From Cytophagales bacterium (GTDB lineage Bacteria > Bacteroidota > Bacteroidia > Cytophagales > Spirosomataceae), in assembly GCA_013298025.1 (NCBI GenBank), contig JAAFJE010000001.1, forward strand, positions 124,001-188,000: a stretch of DNA of 64,000 bases. The letters are read 5' to 3'. Of the stretch, positions 41,585 to 51,706 are shown in pieces. The first letter of the stretch is position 1, and every line of letters starts with the position of its first letter. The notes beneath the pieces were generated by a model. That model worked only from the letters and a program-made list of their open reading frames with translations, was not told the DNA's origin and searched no databases. Position numbers and translations under genes: made by a program.

Positions 41585-42169
41585 ATGGTGACGACAACAA
41601 AAATTGCGGATGAAATGGCATTGTGGAACGCCTTTAGAGGTGGCGATCATGAGGCTTTTACGACGATTTATCGGAGTTATGTAAACCTTTTGTACAACTA
41701 CAGCATCAGCATTACGCAAGACAGAGAATTAATCAAAGATTGTTTGCATGACCTCTTTGTCGAGTTGTGGAAAAACCATCAGAATTTAGGCGAAACCACT
41801 TCTATTCGCTATTACCTGATGGCATCTATCAAAAGAAAATTGGTAAGACATTTAGAAAACCAGCAACGCCAAACCCAGCATCACGAGAGTTATTATGTAG
41901 AATACCCCGACATCGTGGGTTCGCATGAAAATCGTTTGGTTGCTTGCGAAGAGGAAAAACAATTTCAACAAGTACTCAACGAATCGTTTCGTTTTTTGAC
42001 CAAACGCCAAAGAGAGGCTTTATCCTTGAAATTTTTTCATGACATGGACACCGAGCAGATTTCGAGTAAAATGAACATCAATCCTCAGTCGGTATATAAC
42101 CTTATTTTTGGGGCTTTGAAAACCCTGAAGCAACATCTTTCGGCAGAACACCAAATGGCACTTGCCTAA
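41585..42169 (+). CDS. ECF-type RNA polymerase sigma factor
   Basis: 194 residues. Region 2 is DHEAFTTIYRSYVNLLYNY and CLHDLFVELWKNHQNLGE (about 20-75); region 4 is LTKRQREALSLKFF and NINPQSVYNLIFGALKTLKQ (about 138-185). It lacks other domains. In this phylum such sigma factors control adjacent SusC/SusD operons through a FecR-type anti-sigma factor. A terminator separates it from the downstream small anti-sigma-like gene. Confidence 0.92.
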   Translation: MVTTTKIADEMALWNAFRGGDHEAFTTIYRSYVNLLYNYSISITQDRELIKDCLHDLFVELWKNHQNLGETTSIRYYLMASIKRKLVRHLENQQRQTQHHESYYVEYPDIVGSHENRLVACEEEKQFQQVLNESFRFLTKRQREALSLKFFHDMDTEQISSKMNINPQSVYNLIFGALKTLKQHLSAEHQMALA

Positions 42170-42345
42170 TGAGCGGCGAACACATTAGCATTACTCATGT
42201 ACTAAACATAGCATTACGCATTTGAGCTAAACTTTACGATACAACATAATTATTGGCATTCTTTTCAACGAGCCAAGCCTTTAGCATACATTTTCTTGAG
42301 CTGTTGCAGATGCAACTTTATTCAAAAACAATTTCAACAAAGTTC

Positions 42346-42385
42346 AAAATGGTACTTTTGTTTGTACAGAAGTGCCATTTTTTAA
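42346..42385 (+). terminator. Terminator after the sigma factor gene
   Basis: Stem AAAATGGTACTTTTG (42346-42360) with CAGAAGTGCCATTTT (42367-42381), paired with two G-U pairs and followed by a T-run. The downstream operon promoter is expected in 42386-42557; the rest of this 388-bp gap shows no gene. Confidence 0.75.
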
Positions 42386-42557
42386 TTTTACCACTCCTTT
42401 GTTACAATTTCATTTAGCTACTTTTTTCGTCTTTTCTTCACATTTGCCAAAAATTGAATATTCTTAGAAAATTTTATCCTTTTTTATGTGGCAAACGAGT
42501 AGAACGCCAAAACAATCCTCTTTTATATAAAAATGATACAAAAAAATAGCATACCCC

Positions 42558-42830
42558 ATGATGTATTCTGATACTTATGTAAAATATGAGTCTTATCTAG
42601 CAGAAGATTTTGCCATAGATACGCTCTTTTTGCAATGGGTAGCAGAGCCAAGCAATACCGATATATGTAATTTCTGGCAAGATTTTCTTCTCAGTCATCC
42701 ACATAAAAACCTAGAAATCGAATATGCTGTATTTCTAGCCACACAAAGGCCAGTACCATTATGTAAGTCGGAAGAGCAGGAGTTGTGGAAAGCTATTACG
42801 AGTACATTATCCAAAAAACCAATTTTATAA
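42558..42830 (+). CDS. Short anti-sigma-like protein (FecR N-terminal region only)
   Basis: 90 residues. The pattern DTLFLQWVAEPSNTDICNFW and QDFLLSHPHKNLEIEYAVFL resembles the N-terminal cytoplasmic anti-sigma region of FecR-like proteins of Bacteroidota. The membrane helix and periplasmic FecR domain are absent; the protein ends at KKPIL. It could be a free anti-sigma factor or a truncated remnant. It lies after the ECF sigma gene and 15 bp before the SusC-like gene, so it is probably the first gene of that operon. Assignment rests on pattern similarity. Confidence 0.6.
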   Translation: MMYSDTYVKYESYLAEDFAIDTLFLQWVAEPSNTDICNFWQDFLLSHPHKNLEIEYAVFLATQRPVPLCKSEEQELWKAITSTLSKKPIL

Positions 42831-42845
42831 CCAACTTAGTGCTTT

Positions 42846-45800
42846 ATGCAAAACAACTATTTACTATTGAAAAGAGGGCTTCAAGCAGTGACCGCTTGCC
42901 TAGTATTTGTGTTACTAGGTTTCACAAGCGTAGCCCAAACGGTAACGGGTAAAGTTACCTCTAGCGAAGACGGACAGGGTATTCCTGGCGTTACTGTGAT
43001 TATCAAGGGTACCAACAAAGGTACAACAACCGATGCCGCAGGCAATTACCGCATCAACACTAGCTCAGAAAAAGACATTTTAGCCTTTTCGGCTATTGGT
43101 TACATTTCGAGCGAAGTGACAGTAGGAAAAAAAGGGATTATCAACATTGTCTTATCGGTTGAAAACCAAGCTTTGTCGGAAGTTGTCGTAGTAGGGTATG
43201 GTACACAAAAGAAAAGCCAATTGACAGGAGCTATCTCGCAAGTATCGGCCAAACAAATTTCGGAAATGCCTATCACCAACCTAGGACAAGCCCTACAAGG
43301 AAGAACGGCTGGGGTTGATGTATCGCAGTCGGGTTCTAAGCCGGGTACAACACCCAAAATTTTGATTCGTGGTCGTCGTTCGTTCAATGCAGGCAACGAC
43401 CCATTGTATGTAGTAGATGGAATCCCGTTGTCGGCTGGTTATGAAGACATGAACCCCAACGACATCCAGTCTATTGAAGTATTAAAAGATGCCACCGCTA
43501 CCGCCATTTATGGTGCGAGAGGTGCAAACGGCGTTGTGCTAGTAACAACCAAAAGAGGCGCTGTAAAAGGTAAAACTACGGTTACTTACGATATGTATGT
43601 GGGTCAATCACAAGCAATCAGAAAGCTAGAATTGTTCAACGGTGCCGAATTTGCCGAATATGTACGGGAAGCCTACCGTTCTACGGGTATTTATAGAAAC
43701 GACGCAGGTGCTATTGTTCCAACAGGTCAATCAGACGAGAAAGCCGACTCGAAAGTGGCGGTATTAGGTGGCGACCCCAACGTTAAGGAAGGCATTACAC
43801 AAGGCAGAAACACCGACTACCAAGATATGCTTTTGAAAAGTGGTTTCCAACAAAACCATACCATTGGTGTACAAGGGGGCAACGACAAAACTCAATTTTA
43901 TATCTCGGCTGGTTATTACATGGACAAAGGTATCACTGAAGGCCTTGATTATACCCGTACTTCTTTACGTGCCAATATCGACCATGAGATTAATAAATAC
44001 TTAAAAGTAGGTTTATCGTCGTACATGATGTACAGCGATAGAAATGGAGAAAACCTTAACCCTTACAGTTTTACCATCAACGCTAACCCACTGGGTGCAC
44101 CTTACAAAGCTGATGGCTCTATCAACTTTACGCCAACCAACGATGCCTTATTATCCAACCCTTTGTCGGAGGTTGTTCCAGGTGCACAAGTAGATAACAG
44201 CAAGAAATATAGGATTTTCAACAGTATTTATGCAGAAGTAGAAATTTTAAAAGGCTTGAAATACCGTGTAAACTTTGGACCCGACTTTACCCTTTCTCGT
44301 TGGGGTAGATTCATCGGATCACAAACCAACGCTAGAAGAGGAGGCGACCCACAAGCAAGCAGCCAAAATACATTTAGCTTTAACTGGACACTAGAAAACA
44401 TCATCAATTATAATAAAACCTTTGGCAAGCACAACGTAAACGTAACGCTGCTACAGTCAATCCAAAAAGACCGTTTTGAAGCATACTCAAGCAACGTGCA
44501 AGGTGTACCCGTTGAAACACAACAATTTTATAATTTGGGCAATGCCAGTTCTGTATTATCGGTAGGTAGTGGTCTTACTGAATGGACTATCAGTTCGCTT
44601 ATGGCTCGTGTCAACTACGACTACAACGACAAATACTTAGTAACCTTGACGCTTCGCCGTGACGGTTCGAGCCGCTTTGGGGTAAATACCAAATATGGTA
44701 ACTTCCCAGGTATTGCTTTAGGTTGGAACATGAGCAACGAAGATTTTATGAAAGAAATTCAGTGGCTCGACCTCTTCAAAGTAAGAGCAGGTTGGGGTGC
44801 TGTAGGAAACCAAGGGGTATCGCCTTACCAAACACAAGGCTTACTGAACCGTACAGCTTATGCGTGGGATAACACAGCCGCTTTTGGTTATCGTCCTAAT
44901 ACCATCGGTAATCCAGATTTAAGATGGGAAAGTTCGGCTACAGCCAACGTAGGTTTTGATTTCAGCTTTTGGAAAGGCCGTTTACAAGGTTCGTTAGAAT
45001 TGTACCAAACCAATACAACCAACCTCTTGTTGTCAGACCAATTGCCCGGCTCTACAGGCTTTAATGCTGTAACTAAAAACGTAGGTGAAACCCGCAACAG
45101 AGGTATAGAATTAAGCTTCTCAACAGTAAACGTTGATACTAAAGGTGGTTTTAAATGGACAACAGACTTCCAATTTATGAAAAATAAAGAGGAAATTGTA
45201 TCGCTTTACAATGGTGCTGTGGACGACATCGGTAACAAATGGTTTATTGGTCAACCACTCAACTCATTCTTTGATTACAAAAAAGTAGGTATCTGGCAAG
45301 TAAGCGAAGCCGACCAAGCCAAGAAATACTATCCTGGCGACAATGCCAATGCTTTGGGTGCAGGTGTGGGCCAAATCAAGGTACAAGATACCAATGGCGA
45401 CGGCGTAATCAATGCAAACGACAGGGTATTAATAGGTTCTGATGTACCAACGTTTTCGGCTGGTTTAACCAATCGTTTTACGTATAAAAACTTCGATTTG
45501 TCGTTCTTCTTCTTTGGTCGTTTCGGACAAACGATTGTGAGTGGTTTCCACCAAAACAACAACGCTTTGGCTGGTCGTTACCAACAAATCAAAGTTGATT
45601 ACTGGACACCCAACAACCCCAACGCCGAATTTCCTCGTCCGTTCAGTAACCAAGAGTTTCCTCAGTACAATACCACTTTGATTTACTTTGATGGTTCGTT
45701 TATCAAGTTAAGAAACATCAACTTTGGTTATACATTCAAAAATAGAACCGCTAAGGCATTGGGAATGGAATCGTTGAGAATTTTCTCTAGTATCCAACAA

Positions 45801-45929
45801 CCATTTATCTGGTCATCATTTATTTCTAAATACAATGGTGTTGACCCTGAAACATCAGGAACGGCAGTTGACAACAGCATCACGCCAGCAACCAAAGTTT
45901 TCACAATTGGTATTAATGCTAAATTCTAA
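42846..45929 (+). CDS. SusC-like TonB-dependent outer membrane transporter (pair 3)
   Basis: 1027 residues. Signal peptide (GFTSVAQT), carboxypeptidase-regulatory-like domain (VTGKVTSSEDGQGIPGVTVI), SEVVVVGYGTQKKSQLTG, plug (LGQALQGRTAGVDVSQSG; LKDATATAIYGARGANGVVL) and beta-barrel with a terminal aromatic (GINAKF). It takes up an unknown nutrient, likely a glycan or peptide. No hydrolase genes accompany it, so the substrate is open. Regulation probably runs through the ECF sigma factor upstream. Confidence 0.95.
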   Translation: MQNNYLLLKRGLQAVTACLVFVLLGFTSVAQTVTGKVTSSEDGQGIPGVTVIIKGTNKGTTTDAAGNYRINTSSEKDILAFSAIGYISSEVTVGKKGIINIVLSVENQALSEVVVVGYGTQKKSQLTGAISQVSAKQISEMPITNLGQALQGRTAGVDVSQSGSKPGTTPKILIRGRRSFNAGNDPLYVVDGIPLSAGYEDMNPNDIQSIEVLKDATATAIYGARGANGVVLVTTKRGAVKGKTTVTYDMYVGQSQAIRKLELFNGAEFAEYVREAYRSTGIYRNDAGAIVPTGQSDEKADSKVAVLGGDPNVKEGITQGRNTDYQDMLLKSGFQQNHTIGVQGGNDKTQFYISAGYYMDKGITEGLDYTRTSLRANIDHEINKYLKVGLSSYMMYSDRNGENLNPYSFTINANPLGAPYKADGSINFTPTNDALLSNPLSEVVPGAQVDNSKKYRIFNSIYAEVEILKGLKYRVNFGPDFTLSRWGRFIGSQTNARRGGDPQASSQNTFSFNWTLENIINYNKTFGKHNVNVTLLQSIQKDRFEAYSSNVQGVPVETQQFYNLGNASSVLSVGSGLTEWTISSLMARVNYDYNDKYLVTLTLRRDGSSRFGVNTKYGNFPGIALGWNMSNEDFMKEIQWLDLFKVRAGWGAVGNQGVSPYQTQGLLNRTAYAWDNTAAFGYRPNTIGNPDLRWESSATANVGFDFSFWKGRLQGSLELYQTNTTNLLLSDQLPGSTGFNAVTKNVGETRNRGIELSFSTVNVDTKGGFKWTTDFQFMKNKEEIVSLYNGAVDDIGNKWFIGQPLNSFFDYKKVGIWQVSEADQAKKYYPGDNANALGAGVGQIKVQDTNGDGVINANDRVLIGSDVPTFSAGLTNRFTYKNFDLSFFFFGRFGQTIVSGFHQNNNALAGRYQQIKVDYWTPNNPNAEFPRPFSNQEFPQYNTTLIYFDGSFIKLRNINFGYTFKNRTAKALGMESLRIFSSIQQPFIWSSFISKYNGVDPETSGTAVDNSITPATKVFTIGINAKF

Positions 45930-45993
45930 AAGGTTTCAGATTTTCTTTAGCATAAAGATTACACATTTAAAGTAAATTTTAAACAGAAAAAAT

Positions 45994-47676
45994 ATGAATC
46001 TTAAATATATTTTAAAACCTGCTAAAATCTTAGGAATAACCGCACTCATGTTAGCTGGGCAAGCGTGTTCAAGTATTTTAGATGAAACTGTGGTATCGAA
46101 TATCAGTAATAATTACATGAGCACAGCCTCTGGTTTTGAGGCGGGGGTCAATGCAGCATATTCTTCTCTTCGTAACTACTATGCCACACAGCCGGGTCTC
46201 ACCATGACCGAGTACGGTACGGATATTTATGCCACAGGCGCCGACGGGGGTTACAAAGGTTTTCATTTTTATGATACCCAATTGAACCCAACAGTTGACT
46301 ATTTGGCCGTTATTTGGGATGAATTATACCGTGGTATCAACACTTGTAATGCCATTATTGACCGTGCTCCTTCGGTATCAGGCGTAACCGATGCTACGAA
46401 AAAAATACGAGTAGCCGAAGCCAAATTTTTAAGAGCCCATTATTACTTTATTCTTTTTCAGCAATGGGGTGGTGTTGATTTAAGACTAAGCGAAACCTTG
46501 GTTCCTACCAAATCAACCAAAAGAGCTACCGATACCGAAATGTACACGGCTATCATCAAAGATTTGACCGAAGCCATTGCCGATTTACCTGCTACTTCGG
46601 CTCAATATGGTAGAGCCATCAAGCCTGCTGCCGAGATGTGTCTGGCGAAGGTATATTTGGCAAAAGCCTATTCTTCTGTCAAAGCAAGCGACGATTTCAG
46701 CAAAGCTGCTGCCTTGTGTACCAGTGTTGTTACGAACTATGGCTTTAAATTATTAGACGATTTTGCGAGTGTTTTCGACGAGAATAACCAAAGAAACAGT
46801 GAAGTAGTATTTGCCGTACAATATACTTCAGACCCTCTTACCAACCTTACAAACAACACAGGCTCGGTAAACGGTGGTAACAACTTGCACTTGTTCTTTG
46901 GTATGCAATACGACGTACAAGCAGGTATGGTGCGTGATGTATTGAACGGTCGTCCATTCAAACGCTTACGTCCAACGCAATACTGCACAGACGTAGTTTT
47001 TGGCGAAAGAGTAAACGATTCTCGTTACAAAAAAACGTTCAAAGATACATGGTACTCCAACAACCCTGGTACTTACAGCACAGCTTTCGATGACTCTAAA
47101 GCTAAGGTAACTTTTGCGGCAGGCGATACCGCCATTTTTATTCCGGGTTATGAAATGACCAAGGAAGAACGTGCTAAAAAGCCTTACCAAGTGCTTGTGC
47201 CTAGCAAATACTCAGAAGCTTTGTTCCCTACCTTGAAGAAGTTCTTCGATACCAAGCGTCCTGACAAAACTTACGAAGCTGGTAGCCGTGATTTCTTCGT
47301 GTATCGCTTGGCGGATACGTATCTGATGTTGGCCGAAGCGCAATTCGGAGCTGGTAACTTGCAAGCGGCGACCGATGCTATCAACATGGTACGTCGTCGG
47401 GCAGCATGGCCAGGCAAACAAGCCGCTATGGAAATCACTTCGGCCCAAATGAACTTCGATTTCTTGGTTGAAGAAAGAGCCAGAGAATTGGCAGGCGAAC
47501 AAACCCGCTGGTTAGACTTAAAACGCTGGGGTAACTTGGTTGACCGTGTGAAAAAATACAATCCACAAGCGGCTGCCAACGTATCTACCAAGCACTTGGT
47601 ACGTCCAATTCCTCAAACGCAAATCGACCGTACAGAAGGTGGAAACACAGCTTTCCCTCAAAATACAGGATACTAA
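45994..47676 (+). CDS. RagB/SusD-like outer membrane lipoprotein (pair 3)
   Basis: 560 residues with lipobox AGQAC. The SusD signatures are VAEAKFLRAHYYFILFQQWG near residue 150 and YRLADTYLMLAEAQFGAGN and ELAGEQTRWLDLKRWGNLVD near the C-terminus. It pairs with the SusC-like transporter 64 bp upstream to bind the same substrate at the cell surface. Confidence 0.94.
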   Translation: MNLKYILKPAKILGITALMLAGQACSSILDETVVSNISNNYMSTASGFEAGVNAAYSSLRNYYATQPGLTMTEYGTDIYATGADGGYKGFHFYDTQLNPTVDYLAVIWDELYRGINTCNAIIDRAPSVSGVTDATKKIRVAEAKFLRAHYYFILFQQWGGVDLRLSETLVPTKSTKRATDTEMYTAIIKDLTEAIADLPATSAQYGRAIKPAAEMCLAKVYLAKAYSSVKASDDFSKAAALCTSVVTNYGFKLLDDFASVFDENNQRNSEVVFAVQYTSDPLTNLTNNTGSVNGGNNLHLFFGMQYDVQAGMVRDVLNGRPFKRLRPTQYCTDVVFGERVNDSRYKKTFKDTWYSNNPGTYSTAFDDSKAKVTFAAGDTAIFIPGYEMTKEERAKKPYQVLVPSKYSEALFPTLKKFFDTKRPDKTYEAGSRDFFVYRLADTYLMLAEAQFGAGNLQAATDAINMVRRRAAWPGKQAAMEITSAQMNFDFLVEERARELAGEQTRWLDLKRWGNLVDRVKKYNPQAAANVSTKHLVRPIPQTQIDRTEGGNTAFPQNTGY

Positions 47677-47752
47677 ATTATTGAGTGGTTTAGTGATTGA
47701 GCGAGTTAAATTTTTGATTTTCAATTACTTTATTTCATAACCAATGATACCG

Positions 47753-47787
47753 AAAGCCGTTCTCTGACTAGAGAGCGGCTTTTTTTA
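47753..47787 (+). terminator. Terminator after SusCD pair 3
   Basis: Stem AAAGCCGTTCTCT (47753-47765) with AGAGAGCGGCTTT (47770-47782), 4-base loop, followed by a T-run. It is a textbook rho-independent terminator 77 bp past the SusD stop. Confidence 0.88.
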
Positions 47788-47877
47788 TGAAACCTCCCCT
47801 CCTTCTTGATTGTTGTAAAGCTACTCTTGCATTATCTTTGTTTTTTCACAACATTTTACTCATCAACTATTGCAAGT

Positions 47878-48906
47878 ATGACCATCAAAACACTTGAGTT
47901 ACGAAGCGATACATTTACCAAACCAACACCTGCCATGCTCGAAGCCATGTTTCAGGCAAAAGTAGGCGACGATGTTTTTGAAGAAGACCCTACCGTAAAA
48001 GCATTAGAGCAACAAGCAGCCCAATTGTTTGGCTACGAAGCTGGCTTGTTTTGTACTTCTGGCACAATGACCAACCAAATTGCCCTGAACGTGCATCTCA
48101 GACAAGGCGATGAAGTGATTTGCGATAAGCTTTCTCATATTTATTTGTACGAAGGAGGTGGCATAGCAGCCAATACAGGGGCATCGGTCAATTTGCTGGA
48201 AGGCGACCGTGGACGCATTTCGGCGAGCCAAATCCGAGAAGCAATACAACCCGACAACGTACATCATCCTGTGTCAAGACTGGTTTCCTTAGAAAATACC
48301 GTTAATAAAGGAGGAGGCTGTTACTATCAACTTGCGGCTATACAACAAATCAAAGAAGTTTGTGTAGCACATCAAATGGGCTTGCATTTAGATGGAGCAA
48401 GAATTTTTAATGCCCTTGTAGAAACCCAAGAATCGCCAAAGCTGTATGGTGAGCTATTCGACTCCATTTCCGTATGCTTATCGAAAGGACTTGGCACGCC
48501 TGTAGGCTCGGTTTTGCTGGGTAGCCATCATTTTATCGCACAAGCAAGGCGTGTACGCAAACGATGGGGTGGCGGTTGGCGACAAGCAGGCTATTTGGCA
48601 GCCGCAGGTATTTACGCCTTGAATAACCACGTGGAGCGGCTCAAAGATGACCATAGCAAAGCTCGTGCTATTGGCAATCTTATGGCCCAACGCCCCGAAG
48701 TAGCTGAGGTATTGCCTGTAGATACCAATATTGTGATTTTTTCTTTAAAAAACGATATACTAGCCAAAGACTATGTACAAAAACTTAGCACTGTAGGCAT
48801 CATGGCCGCTCCTTTTGGTAAGCACCAAGTACGTTTTGTGACGCATTTAGATTTCACCGAAAACGACCTCGATGCCTTCGAGCAACAATTGAAATGCGTT
48901 ACGTAG
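47878..48906 (+). CDS. ltaE: Low-specificity L-threonine aldolase
   Basis: 342 residues from the ATG at 47878 (MTIKTLELRSDTFTKPTPAM); the longer open frame would add a non-conserved extension. It is a PLP-dependent fold-type I enzyme: the PLP lysine is K203 in SVCLSKGLGTPVG, the phosphate/ring contacts are in FCTSGTMTNQIAL, and the PLP aspartate is in LHLDGARIFNA. It cleaves L-threonine to glycine and acetaldehyde in the cytoplasm. It is a single gene flanked by terminators. Confidence 0.92.
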   Translation: MTIKTLELRSDTFTKPTPAMLEAMFQAKVGDDVFEEDPTVKALEQQAAQLFGYEAGLFCTSGTMTNQIALNVHLRQGDEVICDKLSHIYLYEGGGIAANTGASVNLLEGDRGRISASQIREAIQPDNVHHPVSRLVSLENTVNKGGGCYYQLAAIQQIKEVCVAHQMGLHLDGARIFNALVETQESPKLYGELFDSISVCLSKGLGTPVGSVLLGSHHFIAQARRVRKRWGGGWRQAGYLAAAGIYALNNHVERLKDDHSKARAIGNLMAQRPEVAEVLPVDTNIVIFSLKNDILAKDYVQKLSTVGIMAAPFGKHQVRFVTHLDFTENDLDAFEQQLKCVT

Positions 48907-49224
48907 GGAATTAAAGTAACTTATGCCATACGAACGTCATCGAAACGAAGAAAGAATAAAGTACCTTTCTACAAAGAAAGCTTATTCTTTCTTTTGAAGT
49001 TAGGATAGCCTCATCAACCCTATTTGTAGATAGGCTTGGCGGAGTTCCATTTTATACTAATTCGGGAAAAACAACGTTTCAGAGCGAATATAAAAACGAA
49101 GAGTTAGATAAAAGTAGTAAATTTGTAACTTGATTTATGATTCTTTAATGCGTTCATTAAGACATAACCATTAATAAAATTAAAACGAATTTGCTCTTTA
49201 CAGCAGATACATAAAGTTAGTAAA
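48907..49224. other. Intergenic region: aldolase terminator and candidate promoter of the R-M island
   Basis: 318 bp without a gene. The hairpin GAAAGAATAA (48950-48959) with TTATTCTTTC (48982-48991) is a likely terminator for the aldolase gene. TAAATTTG at 49118-49125 matches the TAnnTTTG box and may start the methyltransferase operon. Base composition becomes clearly AT-rich from about here. Confidence 0.5.
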
Positions 49225-50265
49225 ATGGAAAATATAAAGCCAACAGTGATAGATTTATTTTGTGGCTGTGGAGGGTTGTCTTTAGGATTTACGGAGGCAG
49301 GATTTGATGTTGTGTTGGGTGTCGATAATTGGAAAGATGCAATTGCTACTTTCAACAGGACTCATAAAAATTCAACAGGACTTGTAGCAGATTTATTCAA
49401 AGAAACACCCGAGGAAATAAGTTCAAAAATGGGGATAAAGCATATTGATGTTATCATTGGAGGCCCCCCCTGTCAAGGATTTTCTATTGCAGGAAAACGC
49501 ATAATTGAAGATGAACGTAACCAACTTTACCAATCGTTTGTAAATTTCGTTGCCTTTTATCAACCAAAAGCTTTTGTTATGGAAAATGTTCCAAACATTA
49601 TTTCTATGGGGCAAGGTATTGTAAAAAAGCGTATTATCGATGATTTTGAAACGCTAGGATACAATGTGGTATATAAAATTTTATTAGCGTCTGAATATGG
49701 TGTACCTCAAAATAGAAGAAGGGCTTTTTTTGTTGGACTTAAAACACCTCACTCTTTTACTTTTCCGCAACCCATGAGTGAAAACCCGATCAGTTCAGAA
49801 GATGCCATTTCAGACTTACCCGAAAACTCAATCGTAGATGGAACATTGTACGCACAAGAACCACGCTCTGATTATCAAAAAATGATAAGAGAAGGCTCTA
49901 TTAGTATTTATAACCATGAAACTACTAAACATAATGAGCAGACAGTAAATGTCATCTCGCTGGTGCCAAATGGTGGCAATTACAAAAGTTTACCCAAAGA
50001 ATTACAGCAAACAAGAAATGTAAATATAGCTTGGACAAGATTAAATAGTAAAAAACCTAGTTTTACCATTGATACAGGGCATCGTCATCATTTTCATTAC
50101 CAGTTTAATCGGATACCTACGGTTAGAGAAAGTGCCAGAATCCAATCATTTCCAGACAAATTTATATTTTTAGGAAGTAAAACAAGTCAGTATAAGCAAG
50201 TTGGAAATGCCGTTCCTCCATTATTAGCCAAAGCAATAGCACAAGAAATCATGAAGTATTTATGA
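49225..50265 (+). CDS. DNA (cytosine-5-)-methyltransferase 1 of a type II R-M system
   Basis: 346 residues with the ordered C5 methyltransferase motifs: motif I DLFCGCGGLSLGF, motif IV IIGGPPCQGFSIAG with catalytic C83, motif VI FVMENVPNI, motif VIII VPQNRRRAFFVG and motif X YKQVGNAVPPLLAKAIA. It methylates cytosine at a defined site to protect host DNA. Its stop overlaps the start of the next gene (ATGA). The gene is AT-rich relative to flanking chromosomal genes, consistent with transfer. Confidence 0.95.
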   Translation: MENIKPTVIDLFCGCGGLSLGFTEAGFDVVLGVDNWKDAIATFNRTHKNSTGLVADLFKETPEEISSKMGIKHIDVIIGGPPCQGFSIAGKRIIEDERNQLYQSFVNFVAFYQPKAFVMENVPNIISMGQGIVKKRIIDDFETLGYNVVYKILLASEYGVPQNRRRAFFVGLKTPHSFTFPQPMSENPISSEDAISDLPENSIVDGTLYAQEPRSDYQKMIREGSISIYNHETTKHNEQTVNVISLVPNGGNYKSLPKELQQTRNVNIAWTRLNSKKPSFTIDTGHRHHFHYQFNRIPTVRESARIQSFPDKFIFLGSKTSQYKQVGNAVPPLLAKAIAQEIMKYL

Positions 50266-50963
50266 GTAATGTTAATACATACAAAATTCCAGATGAATTC
50301 TTTTTTCGTTTACATCACGTAAGGCCACGTTTTAAAAATGATGTGGAAGAGGTTTTGCTGTATGTGGCAACCTCAATCTCTGAACTCCCCATATCTTACA
50401 AAACAGATTTTAACCGTGAATTAAACAGAATTTTATTTGGTTTTAAAAAAAATGCGAGTTCTACCCAGAAAACTATTGATAATTGGAGAACAGAAATTTC
50501 AGCATTATTTGGGTTTATTCAAGAATCTAGGTCTGATGCGTCCCTTTCTCCTAGCGTTACAGCTAAACGGCTTTCTAATAATCAGTATTTAGATGAGTTT
50601 TTCAATTATTTTTTGTACGCTTTCCAGTATCCAGGAGGTCACATAAAGTCACAAAATGTAATTAAACAAATTGAGGCTGGTGTTAAATTTAAACCTTGTC
50701 AATTTATATTAAATTTACTTATCGAAGGGGAAAAACGTACAGGTGAGCCTTTTTATATAACAGCCGAAGAACTAACCCAATGTGCTTATTTCGACCTCAG
50801 AGTTACGAGAGACCATATCCCTGTTAATGTAGTAGTCAATACAATTTTACAAAACAGAATCAATCATGTTGAATACGAACACCAGTATAAACAGCTTTGG
50901 AACGAAAAACACAGTCATATCCTTCCAAAGGAGATGTGTACAGGTATGCAGGAGATATGTTAG
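50262..50963 (+). pseudogene. N-terminal part of the restriction endonuclease, probably frameshifted
   Basis: 233 codons open from the ATG that overlaps the first methyltransferase stop. The first 215 or so residues look natural (PDEFFFRLHHVRPRFKNDVE; VTRDHIPVNVVVNTILQNRI), then the sense shifts to the -1 frame. Adding one A to the five-A run at 50905-50909 joins it smoothly to the next frame (LWNEKTQSYPSKGDVYRYAG) and gives a protein of about 481 residues. It has no recognised domain by itself. Either a genuine frameshift, a phase-variable A tract or a sequencing error. Confidence 0.7.
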
Positions 50964-51706
50964 ATTATATGCTTTTGGCAAATTTGCTAAATGACAAAGG
51001 TACAGGGTATTATTATTACCTAAATGATGAAAGTAAAAATGCCATAGCGTTTCATTTGAATCGTCCAGTATGGTTTGATGCTTATGACAAATATTATTCA
51101 ACAAGAAACCTATCCAACGCTGATATAGGACATTTAGAGCAACACTGGTTTGACTATGTAAACAGTTTCGACAACATAGAAGCATTTTCGCCGCAATTAG
51201 GGGAAAAGGAAACAGATAGTATTTCAGCACTTGTTCAAGAATATTATTCCAAAATAAAAGGCGAGCGAAGTGTTGCAACAAAAATATTTGGAGATTATGG
51301 AGAAACATTGATTTTAGCTCATGAATATTTGAGAACAAAAGACAAGTCTAATCGACAACACTTGATAAACAAAATTCCAACCTCACTTGGTGTTGGATAC
51401 GATTTGCAAAGTATTGAAATCGAAAAAAAGAAAAGATACATTGAAGTAAAAACAACTAGGTCCAGAAAAGCCATAAATAATAATAGATTTAAACTTACAC
51501 CAAATGAATGGGATACTGCCGAAACTTTAGGAGATAGTTACTTTGTTTATTATCTAGTCATAAATGATGAAAGTAAAAATATTTTTATTATTCAAAATCC
51601 AGTTAAACAGTATCAACTAGGAAATCTTAAAATTGATAAAAACTTAGTTGTTGAGTTTTTTAAAACATCAGGAACATGGCACAAATTAATGGAAATAACA
51701 CATTAA
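50897..51706 (+). pseudogene. C-terminal part of the restriction endonuclease (DUF3883/PD-(D/E)XK-like nuclease)
   Basis: Open frame from about 50897 with only a TTG start; the first ATG is at 50957. The C-terminal half has a PD-(D/E)XK-like nuclease core: FGDYGETLILAHEY, GVGYDLQSIEIE and RYIEVKTT (D169, E183, K185 counted from the TTG), as in DUF3883-type restriction enzymes. It sits between two C5 methyltransferases, as expected for the cognate nuclease. The last 31 bases overlap the second methyltransferase. If the frameshift is real, nuclease activity would need frameshifting or is lost. Confidence 0.72.

Noticed and set aside
50897-51706. Second nuclease frame as an independent gene
   Set aside because: It has only a TTG start inside the upstream frame, and a one-base correction joins both frames smoothly; treated as one broken gene.
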